Assembly: GCA_022432975.1 (NCBI GenBank)
Contig: CM039509.1
Location: 45,108,209 to 45,172,208 of the forward strand
Origin: Begonia masoniana
Taxonomy: Eukaryota; Streptophyta; Magnoliopsida; Cucurbitales; Begoniaceae
Reading direction: 5' to 3'
DNA length: 64,000 bases
Under the pieces are notes generated by a model. It did no database searches, had not been told where the DNA came from, and saw only the letters and a program-made list of their open reading frames with translations. The first letter of the stretch is position 1. Each line of letters begins with the position of its first letter. The position numbers and the translations under genes were made by a program. Below are positions 15,501 to 23,601 of the stretch, piece after piece.

Positions 15501-18500
15501 TCGTTCGTCGTTCTTCAATCTTCACCCATTGACCCACAGAGAACGCGTTCCCTCGGTGCCTCGCCATCGCCAATCGCCTTCGCGGGCTTCGCCTGTTGTC
15601 TTCCTTCAGAGTTCAGACTTTAGAAACATGCCCTAAATTCTATCACAACTACTTGGCAATCCTATTGCCACGTGTGGTCGTCATTAAATTGGGGGCTCTT
15701 TTTGGAAAGAGAGAATTAATGGAGATGGAGAGTCAGTAAATAAAACTGATTATTTTGATATAAATTGTTTTTTTTTTTTCATTTTCATAGCGCTCTCTAA
15801 ATTAAGGAGCAGGGCTTGCCAATGGTAATATCGGAATTTGTGATTTTGGTCGATTTTATCCACGACTATATAAAATAATATTATTTATGTAAAGTTGGCC
15901 CGTTAAGCTTGGCTCGTTAGGCTCGTTGGGCCGGCTCGGCTCGGCTCGTTAGGCTCGTGGCTCGCGAGCCGGCTCGGGTTGAAAATTTTTTAAGGTCAGC
16001 TCGTTAGGCTCGGCTCGTTAGGCTCGGCAGGCTCGGCTCGTTAGGCTCGGCAGGCTCGGTGAGCTGGGCCTTTCCAGGCTCGGCTCGGCTCGGCTCGCTC
16101 GTTTAACACCTCTATTCTTAGGTACCCAAATCTTTTGGGTCCTAGTGTTAGTCTTGGTTCCTTTAGGAACCCACTGTAATTTGCTACCTGGTTTCATACT
16201 GTTTGTTTTGAAAGGACATACAAAAGATTTATGTCCTACTTCATTACAGGTATTGCAAGTAGTTGGTTTGACAAAGAGATTCTTAAAAACTTTTCTCTTA
16301 TTGAACTTGTCATAGCCTAAACCTGCTTTATCATGAGTAGCTCTATGATTCCCTATTAGCAGTGTTAAGTTCTTGCTACCATTTGAAAACCAAAGAACAA
16401 GTTTATTCAAGGATTCATTTGTTTTCTTTAGTTCAGAAATTTCCTTTTCATGCAGGTTTACTTCTTTAGTATGCTTCTCAATTATACTTGCATTTTCCTT
16501 TTTCAGAGTATTGTATTTGATCTTTAGCATGCTAAATTGTTTTACCAGATCATTAAATGCATCAATCATATTCCCATCTTCATCAGATTCACTATCACTT
16601 AAGGAAATGCTAACCTCATTCTCGTGTGCCATAAAGCAAAGGTTGGCAACTTCCTCATCTTCTGAAGAAGAGGTGTCATCTTCACTTTCATCCCAAGTAG
16701 CCTTCATGGCCTTCTTCTTGAATTTCTTGGGATACTTCTTTGCTTGTGGACAGTCTGCCTTCATATGACCAGGCTTTCCACATCCGAAGCAGGTGATTTC
16801 CTTCTCCTTGTTAGATTTCTCACCCTTTGGAAATCTTCTACCTTGCATTCTTTTTCTTTGGAGGAATTTGCTGAACCTCTTTGTAATGAGGGCTATATCC
16901 TCATCATCTCCTTCTACATCTTCCTCAGATTCATCAGGTTTGCTTGAAGAGGCTTTGAGGGCTATGTCCTTTTTCTTGGAGATCTCCTTTTCCTTGAGAT
17001 CCTCCTTGTCATTTGCCCTCATTGTGATCTCATGTGTCATGAGAGATCCAAGGAGTTCCTCAAGTTTTAGAATCTTGAGATCTTTTGCTTCCTGTATGGA
17101 AGTCACCTTTGGCTGCCAGCTTCTTGGAAGACATCTAAGAATCTTTCTGACCTGTTCTTCACAAGAATATGATTTACCAAGAGCTTTTAAGCCATTGGTA
17201 ATGTTAGTAAACCTTGTAAACATAGAAGATATAGATTCATCTTTCGGCATAGAAAATAACTCATATTCATGTACAAACATATTTAATTTACTTTCTTTTA
17301 CTTGGTTTGTTCCCTCATGAGTAACCTCTAATAAGTGCCAAATTTCTTGAGCACTTTCACACCCTTGTACCCTATTAAATTCATCTCTATTTAAGGCACA
17401 ATACAGGGTGTTTATCGCCTTAGCATTAAGGCTTAGATTTCTCTTATCTGACTCAGTTAGATCAGTGGAAATCTTGGGAACACTTTGGCCATCTACAGTT
17501 TTCATGGCTTTGAATGGACCATATTCTATATTGTTCCATAGCTCATAGTCCATGGCTTGAATGAATATTTTCATTCTTGCTTTCCAGTAAACATAATCAC
17601 TCCCATCAAAGAAGGGAGGCCTATTTGTAGCTTGACCTTCTCCGTGTGTGAAGTTAGTGTTGAATGCCATAGCCATTGTAAATATCTATCAAACAGTGAT
17701 TAAAAATCAGCTTAGACAATGATAACCTTGCTCTGATACCAATTGTAGGATCGGTATTTGTCTAAGAGGGGGGTGAATTAGACTTTTTAAAACTTAATTT
17801 AGTAATTGATATAATTTCTCTCGATTTGGCTAAATGCTAACAGCAGTCAAACAAATAAAGTAAAGAGCAAGAGAGAAATTGACACACGAGTTTTAACGTG
17901 GTTCGGCTCAACCCAGCCTACGTCCACGCTTCAAGGTTCACCCCTTGAAGATCCTTAACCTTCTCCTCGAGAACAACCAGATCGGAATTTCGGGCTCCGA
18001 TCAACTGCCTTTACACTTCAGGATTATACTTCACGGGCGATAATCCACAGCCTTTACAGATAATTTGAGTTTGTAAAAGAAAGTACAGACTACACTCTCA
18101 CAGGATCTAAATCTCAAGTTTGAATAGAGAGAGGTAGACAAAATCAGTACAGAGTATGAATGAGATTCGCAGATTAGGGCTAAGGATTCAAATTGGCAAA
18201 AGTTGTTACTTCGTGCTCTGAGCTCTGCTTAAATACTCTGTATCCTTTTTGCTTCACAGAATTGAATGCTTCTGCTAGAAATGGATAAAAGTTACCGTTG
18301 GGAAGCATCCGTACTGAAAGCAGATGTCCGTTGCATTTAGGGTCGCTGTTCGTCGTCGCCATTAAAGCTCTGGAGTTAATGTTGAAAACGACGTCACTGT
18401 AGCTTCGCGGCTAATTTGAATTCTGGCGGAAGACGAAACTGTTTTGTAGTCTTGAACCGCCATCGGAAGATGCAACATAAGAATCTTGAACCGGCATCGG

Positions 18501-21500
18501 GTAAGAAAGCGTTAAGCACTTGAACCGGCATCGGATAAGAAATTGTAAAACACTGTCGGATGATTAAATCGTAGATGTCTTCCGCCTTTGTCGTATAGTG
18601 ACCGGAAGTGTATTCTGCTTTACTCATCCGTCTTGTCGTTTAGCTATCGGTGAAGAACTTCGTTTTGCTTATCCGCCTTGTCGTCTAGTGGCTGGAAGAG
18701 TAATTCCATTTACTCATCCGCCTTTGTCGTTTAGCGAGCGGTGGAGTACTTTGCTTTGCTTATCCACCTTGTCGTTTAGTGACCGGTAGACTTAGACAAT
18801 AAACACGACTCCGCTCTTGTCGTTTAGTGACCGGTAGACTTAGACAATAAACACGACTCCGCTCTTGTCGTTTAGTGACCGGTAGACTTAGACAAAAAAC
18901 ACGATTCCGCTCTTGTCGTTTAGTGACCGGTAGACAGAATCACTTTGTTAAACACGTTTCAGCTCTGGACACTTAAAACATAAGCATTAAATACTAAAAT
19001 ACCCTTCTTAAGGGTATTTCCAACAGATTAAAAGCATAATTCATAATTCTCATTTAATAAGCATAATCAAATTACATTATCATATAAACACATCATCAAA
19101 AACAAATTTAGACTTAAACATCATTTAAGTCAACAGTAAAAGCATTGACTGTTGACTTAATTAGTGTTTAAGTCTAAATATGTTTTTGATGATGTGTTTA
19201 TATGCTTGTAATATAATTTGATTATGTTTATTAAATGAGAATAATGAATTATGCATTTGAGTTTAATCTATTGGAAATGCCCTTGGAAAGGGTATTTTAG
19301 TTATCTAATGCATGTGATTAAGTGTACAGGGCTGCATGGTTTTTTAACAGAGTTAAATGAAGATATCCTACGCTCACTAAACGACAAAGACGGATGAAAA
19401 AAATAAAGATATCCTACGTTCGCTAGACGACAAAGGCGGAAGACTTCAATAAGACATCCTACGCTCACTAAACGACAAAGGCGGATGAGAAAAATGAAGA
19501 TATCCTACGTTCGCTAGACGACAAGGGCGGAAGACTTCAATAAGACATCCTACGCTCACTAAACGACAAAGGCGGATGAGAAAAATGAAGATATCCTACG
19601 TTCGCTAGACGACAAGGGCAGAAGACTTCAATAAGACATCCTACGCTCACTAAACGACAAAGGCGGAAGACGTCTAAAACTTCATCATCTGATACCGGTT
19701 CAAGCAGGATAGCGTTTTCTCATCCGATGTCGGTCCAACATTTTAAAGTTGCATCATCCGACACCGGTTCAGCGTTTAAAGATTCATCATCCTATGCCGG
19801 TTCAACATTTTGAAGTTGCATCCACCGATGGCGGTTCAAGACTAAAACAAAATTGTCTTCCGCCAGAATTCAAAGTTAGCGCGAAACTACAGTGACGTCG
19901 TTTTCAGCTTTAACTCCAGAACATTAATGGCGACGACGAACAGCAATTTCAGATGCAACGGATATCTGCTTAAGTACGGATGCTTCCCAACGATAACATT
20001 TTTCCAATTGAAGAAAGAAGCATTCAAGTCTGTGAAGCAGAAATGAGACAGAGTATTTAAGCCGAGGTTAGAGCACGAAGGAATAACTTTTGCGAATTTT
20101 ACTCTTGAGCCATAATCTGCGAAATTTATCATACTCTGTATTTCTTCTACACCTCTCGATTTTAACTTGAGATTTAATCCTTGTGAGAGTGTAGTCTGAG
20201 CTTGCAATTTACAAACTCAAAAAAAAAAAAAAAAAAAAAATCTGTATAAGGCAGTGGATTGTCGCCCGTGAAGAACAATCCAGATCTGTAAAAGGCAGTT
20301 GATCGGAGCCCGGAATTTCGATCTGTTTATTCTCGTGAGGAAAAGGTTAAGGATCTTCAAGGGGGAACCTTGAAGCGTGGATGTAGGCAGGTTTTGGCCG
20401 AACCACGTAAAAACTCTTGTGTTGGTTTTTTTCTCTCTCTCTGTTATTTTTATTGTTGTGTTGGTTTGCTATTAGATTAATAATTTTAAAAAGGTCTAAT
20501 TCACCCTCCTCTTAGACAATCTCGCTCCTACATTGACAGCATATTCAAACAAATAGTAATTGATGCATAAAACTGTACCAGGCTAGCAGCAAGAGTGGTC
20601 GAATTATCTTTTCCCAAAAATTCTCGAGCAGAACTTTCAATTGTCTGAAACAGGCAACACCGAATAAACAGTAACAAAAAACCACTTAAATTACGAAGAA
20701 AAAGAACACCTTATGGAAGAGAAGACTATTGAATGTGAAGTTTACCAATCTAATAAGTTGGTGAGATCTGGAGCTTTTCTCATTCAATGTGGTCTCCCCA
20801 ATCCGCCTTTGAGCTGCAAACACGTAAAATTTATAACTATCAGGTACTAACACAGGAAGTTTCCTGCAATGATTCATTCACCTTCACAAATAGAGAGAAG
20901 CTCTTTCAAATGGTTCCAATCCCTCAAAGTTTCCTCAGTTGCTCTTTCCACAATAGTTCCTCGCTGGTGGTAGCAAAAACCGTAGAAATAAGACAACTTT
21001 CTCAAATTAAAAGAAGATGATACTAGTTCAAATGAATCAAGAAGATAAGCATATACATCAGGATCGTCACGCAGCCTAAGTGGAATATTATCAGTGCTTA
21101 GAAGATCTCTAACAGCTTCATTGTATATCTCAATCACTGAGAACTTCAAAACAAATGCTCTTTCTTCATGCTGCGACATAAAATTAAAAATGAAAGCATT
21201 TAAGACCAAAGGTATACAACAAAGTTCATCGAGAATATATATTATTGCATTCCTTGTTACCTTTCGTATATAGTCAAATATATCAGCTATTGTATATTCA
21301 GTAATTCTATTCATAGTGTAGGTCTTCCCGCTGCATGTTTGCCCATAAGCAAAAATGCTAGCTGAAATTTAAAATTTAGTATATTAGAAAAAATCTTTTC
21401 ACCATTATATTGAATAGGAGGTCATAAATATTCAGAATCGACAGATAAATATTATTGTACTTACAGTTGACACCAGTAACAACAGAAAGAGCAATTTCTT

Positions 21501-22150
21501 TGGCTCCTTCCTCATACACTTGTTTCGTACAACAGTCATCACTGAACACTCTATCTAACCACAAAAATATAGACCACGATAAAGTGATGAACAAATGCAT
21601 CAAAATTCACAAATTCAACAAAGACGCACAAAAACATTACAGCAAGAGTCTTCAGCAGTTGAGCATAAAGAATAAGTACATAAACTTGGCTTTCATGCAC
21701 AATAAAATAAGGTCGTGTCGTCAAAATTACTGAGCATCCTAATAAGTGAAAGTCTGAACCACATTAGAGTTTTCTGGTCCCTGAAATTCAACATAGAGTA
21801 ACCAAAAACTCCAAGAAAGCTAATTCATTGACAAGGCATCAATGTCTCTAAATTGTCAGAATATTAACACAAGTAGAATTGTCCAACAAGTAAGACGTAA
21901 AATATCGAAAGCAAACCTGACATTCCTTACCAAAAGTATAGACATTTGGAAACGACGAGCCTTCTCGTAGTGTATTCTTATACAAGATTGTAGAGTCATT
22001 AATGCATTCCCAATCTGATACTTCATGTATGAGATTCTCTTTCTCACTCAATGGCCTCAACCTCACTAAAACAAGAATCTTCTCTTCTCGGGCATTTGTT
22101 CCTTCCATCTTCTCCAATGTCATGGGTTCCTGCTGAGCACCTGCCCCCAT
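3110..22150 (-). CDS. KIN-7 family kinesin (NACK-type C-terminal domain), 13 exons, TE-loaded intron 7
   Basis: Plus-end microtubule motor of plant kinesin-7. Exons read on the minus strand: 22150-21931, 21554-21465, 21361-21261, 21170-21057, 20963-20882, 20813-20746, 20644-20579, 7468-7344, 6497-6161, 5516-5442, 5356-4490, 3903-3578, 3422-3110. All junctions are GT-AG and stay in frame, giving about 927 residues, normal for the family. Seen motifs: [14 protein letters not shown] near residue 22, P-loop GQTCSGKT at 109-116, SSRSH at 216-220, DLAGSE at 251-256, then coiled-coil (LQRELARLE) and a C-terminal block with [19 protein letters not shown] and [14 protein letters not shown], typical of the NACK C-terminal domain. 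Exon 7 to exon 8 spans 13.1 kb of retroelements. Two near-invariant motor residues differ: Arg121 for Gly in TYTMxG, and Ser268 for Leu in RLKEG. The last 18 residues are less certain. It resembles Arabidopsis KIN-7C/D/E-type proteins from memory. Confidence 0.88.
3537..3572. repeat. Compound (TG)n(AG)n microsatellite in kinesin intron 12
   Basis: Ten TG units run directly into eight AG units, immediately beside the exon 12 splice donor of the kinesin gene. Confidence 0.9.
7557..7561. repeat. Target-site duplication GTAAA, left copy
   Basis: GTAAA directly precedes the outer edge of the left LTR and recurs at 19136-19140 directly after the right LTR. Five bases is the usual copia duplication length. 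Confidence 0.9.
7562..8905 (-). repeat. 3' LTR of the Sirevirus-like element (1,344 bp)
   Basis: On the minus strand it begins TGTTGAC and ends CCTACA, so it has TG...CA ends. It contains imperfect 48-bp tandem units around 8590-8710, each built on a core reading TTGTCGTTTAGTGACCGGTA on the plus strand. It has one 48-bp unit fewer than the 5' LTR. Short open frames inside (60 and 77 codons) are duplicated in the other LTR and are not treated as genes. Confidence 0.9.
8906..8919 (-). promoter_or_regulatory. Polypurine tract
   Basis: Minus-strand AAAAAGGGGGAGAT abuts the 3' LTR and is the expected primer for plus-strand DNA synthesis. Confidence 0.85.
9290..10372 (-). CDS. Proline-rich and coiled-coil ORF of the retroelement (env-like block, second frame)
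   Basis: A 360-codon frame downstream of pol. Residues 1-90 are Pro/Ser-rich. Residues from about 90 to 210 look helical ([19 protein letters not shown] and similar), and the tail is again Pro-rich. It overlaps the end of the upstream 411-codon ORF by 49 bases in another frame, and its frame is open upstream of its first Met. The two therefore probably derive from one longer protein broken by a small indel near 10400-10480. I see no clear enzymatic motif. In Sireviruses this position holds the so-called envelope-like ORF, whose function is unproven. Confidence 0.6.
   Translation of the reverse strand: MASSIPPPVQLSSPPLAPSSSLLMLTLPITAPLSPVGQSSPPTSPLIPSLPSPVTPEAPALSPPPSPTAPLRPTAPLSPPAPRPAPPSVSPVLYQRRLTLSEDQFTVLKTGLENLRSDFESKISQLQTALHEASVVERGQLDHKWDRHTTIFSRDLKALQSQVETQTKDFTTSIATLSTGLGSVTQQLDADRRMVVQELETLRSSITALTPEPVPAPAPSSSASVPIATFEEFVLPFFRTEVAEDSRLMPLDLQEAELQFNPPPVREPSQEPASPMDISTGPSVEPPCLDLVVYQGPSPSAAQQPEPSPCQAMIVYQPPLLSSDIASGSALVDAFFSPNRDVPFWLQTAFWIRYLNFFKK
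10324..11559 (-). CDS. Sirevirus-type env-like / plant-transposon-protein ORF
   Basis: A 411-codon ORF between RNase H and the 3' LTR on the element's sense strand. It opens [14 protein letters not shown], has a basic stretch (PPQKKAKHN), then a globular region with [29 protein letters not shown] and [11 protein letters not shown] that resembles the putative plant transposon protein domain often seen in plant retroelements. No signal peptide or obvious transmembrane segment is visible, so calling it an envelope would be unsafe. Its last ~40 codons probably run in a shifted frame, since the neighbouring frame continues as a proline-rich protein. Confidence 0.65.
   Translation of the reverse strand: MADEYRKAFPMADDHLASSSRGDTAPPQKKAKHNVRPERVFPRTDSWPSLYFLTEAAEIRYHGDYKDRKLIPGRGMVPNELVPLNIVQPLTDVGLLGLFEVESFFYPSAIRMFYANLSYPSDYANISSYVHGKNIVLTSQFINEILGAPHLDQHKKIFGIGQDLPFLRLPDGQQFLREITLDPNDIPNPIKSKNLNIRARLFHQMICYNVLPKGGHYDEVSSMDLVILYAIYMKAPIDIGYIILRRMIQSVSSSSSASFPYNLLLMKIFQQIQIEFPEDEHPTLLKETSYYSKETMTRLGIKRTRQGKLVLDQSKQRTAMVAAKRKGKQNVVLDDESSVQEGGGDSEIPAFDVSPHRPRVTRTRPPPIVPDAVLLTLQPIPLRQHLLHIRLLHMPFWHPPSHLQSNYPLHL
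11860..14979 (-). CDS. Retrotransposon pol polyprotein (protease-integrase-RT-RNase H)
   Basis: A single 1,039-codon open frame. In order: aspartic protease ([13 protein letters not shown], about residue 17), GAG pre-integrase ([12 protein letters not shown]), integrase zinc-binding CEACQMGKQ, integrase core ([37 protein letters not shown]), reverse transcriptase ([51 protein letters not shown]) and RNase H ([39 protein letters not shown]). Domain order and motifs are Ty1/copia. The frame is intact, so the enzyme could still be made. A hAT insertion lies just upstream, and even without it gag and pol appear to be in different frames or separated by a stop. Confidence 0.95.
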   Translation of the reverse strand: MITVLQVGSSPGKNQWYLDSGCSRHMTGDSTKFAVVNKKKGSVTFGGNQKGKIVGIGNIGNPINSVIENVLLVDGLKHNLLSISQLCDKGYEVIFKSDSCIIKDAANGKILFTGFRKENIYVIDIDDIDCSIEKCFAVNSSNDCWIWHRRLGHVGMDTLAKITKENLVRGIPKISFEKDKVCEACQMGKQIKSSFASKNSISTSKPLQLLHMDLFGPSNIASLVGKFYAFVIVDDFSRFSWVFFLKSKDETFDTFSSFRKRVQNEKELTIIAIRSDHGGEFENERFELLCLKHGIEHNFSSPRTPQQNGVVERKNRSLQELARTMLNENSLPKYLWAEAVATACYVLNRVSIRPILEKTPYELWNGKTPTVKYFRAFGSKCFILNTKDNLGKFDSKSDLGIFLGYSLSSKAYRVFNKRTLVVEESVHVNFAENPQPIINVDEDDTLDKQLDSLSLEKPTDSIQVEKPLEPSSTSLDIVPVKAESADLPRDWKYIRNHSIEEILGDPSLGVKTRSSLRNLCANVAFISQVEPKKFEEAESDDYWILAMQEELNQFERSKVWELVPRPKDHPIIGTKWVYKNKLDENGIVVRNKARLVAKGYNQEEGIDFEETFAPVARLESIRMLLAYACYKNFTLFQMDVKSAFLNGYIQEEVYVEQPLGFEDYAKPNHVYRLLKALYGLKQAPRAWYDRLRNFLEERNFKKGNTDSTLFTMQKDKDILLVQIYVDDIIFGSTNVNMCNEFSSLMQSEFEMSMMGELKFFLGFQISQSLDGIFFCQEKYIKELLKKFGLESVKSSKTPMSTTTKLDKDEKGINVDIKKYRGMIGSLLYLTASRPDILFSVCLCARFQAAPKESHLSAVKRIFKYLSGTLDLGLWYPKGTSFDLIGYSDSDYAGSLVDRKSTSGTCQFLGESLVSWYSKKQNSVALSTAESEYIAAGSCCAQMLWMKQTLEDYNLFYERIPIRCDNTSAINISKNLIQHSRTKHIDVRYHFIRDHVQRGDISLEFVNSADQLADIFTKPLDEKTFCGIRLRLGLLKYQKS
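14994..16114. mobile_element. Non-autonomous hAT-type transposon inserted between gag and pol
   Basis: A 1,121-bp insertion bounded by the 8-bp duplication TTCTTAGG (14986-14993 and 16115-16122), the length made by hAT transposases. The ends are inverted: TAGAGATGTT on the left and TAGAGGTGTT read inward from the right. The outer few hundred bases are unusually GC-rich and made of degenerate GGCTCG/GCCCGC motifs (around 15000-15200 and 15900-16100). No transposase is encoded. The middle (about 15260-15620) has CDS-like composition and an 87-codon open frame of unknown nature. Confidence 0.85.
16115..17676 (-). CDS. Retrotransposon gag (UBN2-like) with zinc knuckles
   Basis: The frame starts with [15 protein letters not shown] just after the primer-binding site and runs about 520 codons to the hAT insertion; codons beyond that belong to the hAT end. 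It shows the copia gag region ([41 protein letters not shown]), a CCHC zinc knuckle [14 protein letters not shown], an acidic/coiled middle and a second Cys/His motif [14 protein letters not shown]. It ends near KIWVPKN, where the hAT duplication begins. It would form the virus-like particle coat. The 3' end is therefore truncated by insertion. Confidence 0.88.
17730..17741 (-). promoter_or_regulatory. Primer-binding site for initiator tRNA-Met
   Basis: Minus-strand TGGTATCAGAGC, two bases inside the 5' LTR, is the standard plant copia primer-binding site complementary to the 3' end of initiator tRNA-Met. Confidence 0.93.
17744..19135 (-). repeat. 5' LTR of the Sirevirus-like element (1,392 bp)
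   Basis: Matches the left LTR over its whole length but carries one extra 48-bp tandem unit (around 18790-18885) and at least one substitution (CCACC for CCGCC near 18765). It is followed by the GTAAA duplication at 19136-19140. Confidence 0.92.
19136..19140. repeat. Target-site duplication GTAAA, right copy
   Basis: Pairs with 7557-7561. It is followed after only nine bases by the solo LTR at 19150. Confidence 0.9.
19150..20532 (+). mobile_element. Solo LTR of a related Sirevirus-like family, opposite orientation
   Basis: A 1,383-bp segment starting TGTTGACTTAATTAG and ending CTCCTACA, flanked by a 5-bp duplication TTGAC (19145-19149 and 20533-20537). It is clearly homologous to the LTRs of the neighbouring element but diverged and reversed in orientation. 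It includes a ~91-bp tandem repeat (about 19363-19675, three to four copies) built on CACTAAACGACAAAGGCGGA and a poly-A run near 20219-20240. No internal domain remains, so it is the product of LTR-LTR recombination. Confidence 0.88.
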
Positions 22151-23601
22151 TCCCTAGCTCTCTTCTCGAAATCTATCGCCCACAATCCTCAATACAACAC
22201 CATGAAAGATAATCTCTTAAGAAAAAACCAGCATAAGAGACCTATTTCTGCATTTGCTGTTTCTTTTTCACATTGCACGTTTTTAGCTTCGAAGATAAGT
22301 TCATTACCCTTCCAAACATAAAAAAAATAGAAACACTTGCCCTGCCATTTTTACTCTATAAGAAGCTAATCATTGTAACCCAACAATCCTTAAAAGCGAA
22401 GGATACTAGAAGAATGCTGATTGTATCACTGTTAAACAGCCAACCAAGGGTCTATCCACTAATTCTTCTTCCGACCAACCCATTTAACAGTTCGAATATA
22501 AGAGGAAAAACTTTCTGTGATGCAGACCACCCATGCTTCAAGACGAATTCACGGAATTTTAGATATCTGTACCAATGGACCACGAAGCTCTGTATTGGGA
22601 TAAGATACGGTCCCCAACCTACCACACTGGCATTTTCTCTCACCCTTTCTCTATCTCTGAGTTACTTGAGCATTTACTGAAGCGTGGAACTAGATACAGA
22701 AAGCATAGAAAAAGAGAGGTGTGTGTGTGAGTTACCGTAGGTTTCTTTATTCTGCGAAAAGAATCTAAATAATACGTCGTGCATTGCGGTTCGGCATTAA
22801 ATGTATTGCCGGAGGTGCTTCTCGGTGAATGACCTTTCTCATTCCGTCGATTCCTTTTCTCTCCGACTCTGTTCCGATACCTTATTCAGAAAGGTCATTC
22901 TTCTTAGTACATTCAAACCCAACCCAAACTTCACCCGAGCAATATTTAAGGTATTTTCCGGATCCTTCCCATTTGGAAAACTCTCAAAACAAAAATGGCC
23001 TCCAACTGCAGCTCGTAGAAAATCGTATGGCCTCCAACTTCAGTTACCGGAACCAAGATTTACAAATAAAACCAAAGTTCTACCTCCTTTAACCTATCAT
23101 AAAATGCACTAGCACTAACACGTTGGTTCCAGTTGCAGGTTGGCCCCCAACGGCTCCCATCTCATCCTTTCTTGCACTATCTTTGTCTTCATATATCTCG
23201 ACCTGAACAGAGAGCAACAAACAAGTTTTAAATCAAATAAATGTCCCAAACAAGGCCATCCCTCCTAGCCAATAGCCGTTAATAAATACTTCTTCTGATT
23301 GAACAGAAAAATGTTTTGGCCGTCAATCAACCCATCATTGAATTTTTTTCTCACCTCAAGCTTGGCATCAGAAGCATTGAGAGAAATTTAGCGAAATATG
23401 AAACAAGTTCCGCAACTCAACGTAGGGGTAATATATGAAATCTTATGGTCTATCGATCATGAGATTGTTGGAACGAAAAATCTAAAACTTAACAAATCAT
23501 ACATCGAAATACTAGTTTTTGAAACGACTTGACTGCAATTCTTTTACGTAAACAAGATGCATACTTATATAGCAAGTAGAGTTTTGATGATGGCTGTGAC
23601 A
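22151..23601. other. Kinesin upstream region and CNGC 3' flank
   Basis: No supported coding gene. The part next to 22150 should hold the kinesin 5' untranslated region and promoter, and the part near 23100-23601 the 3' untranslated region of the CNGC gene. Short open frames of 60-135 codons here have no recognisable similarity. Confidence 0.5.

Larger units (their letters stand above)
7562..19135 (-). mobile_element. Full-length Sirevirus-like Ty1/copia retrotransposon in kinesin intron 7
   Basis: An 11,574-bp element on the minus strand. It has two near-identical LTRs, a 5-bp target-site duplication GTAAA at 7557-7561 and 19136-19140, an initiator-tRNA-Met primer-binding site, a polypurine tract, gag, pol in copia order (protease, integrase, RT, RNase H), and an extra ORF block between RNase H and the 3' LTR. 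That last feature, with the long LTRs, is typical of Sireviruses. The LTRs differ by one 48-bp repeat unit and one substitution that I noticed, so the insertion is recent. A 1.1-kb hAT element interrupts it between gag and pol. Transcription of the element runs in the same direction as the kinesin gene. Confidence 0.92.

Noticed and set aside
15360..15636. 87- and 62-codon ORFs in the hAT element
   Set aside because: CDS-like composition is noted in the findings, but no homology, intron or start context supports a gene.
22273..23112. Plus-strand ORFs of 135, 103 and 87 codons
   Set aside because: They lie over the probable kinesin leader and promoter, overlap each other in different frames and show no motif.
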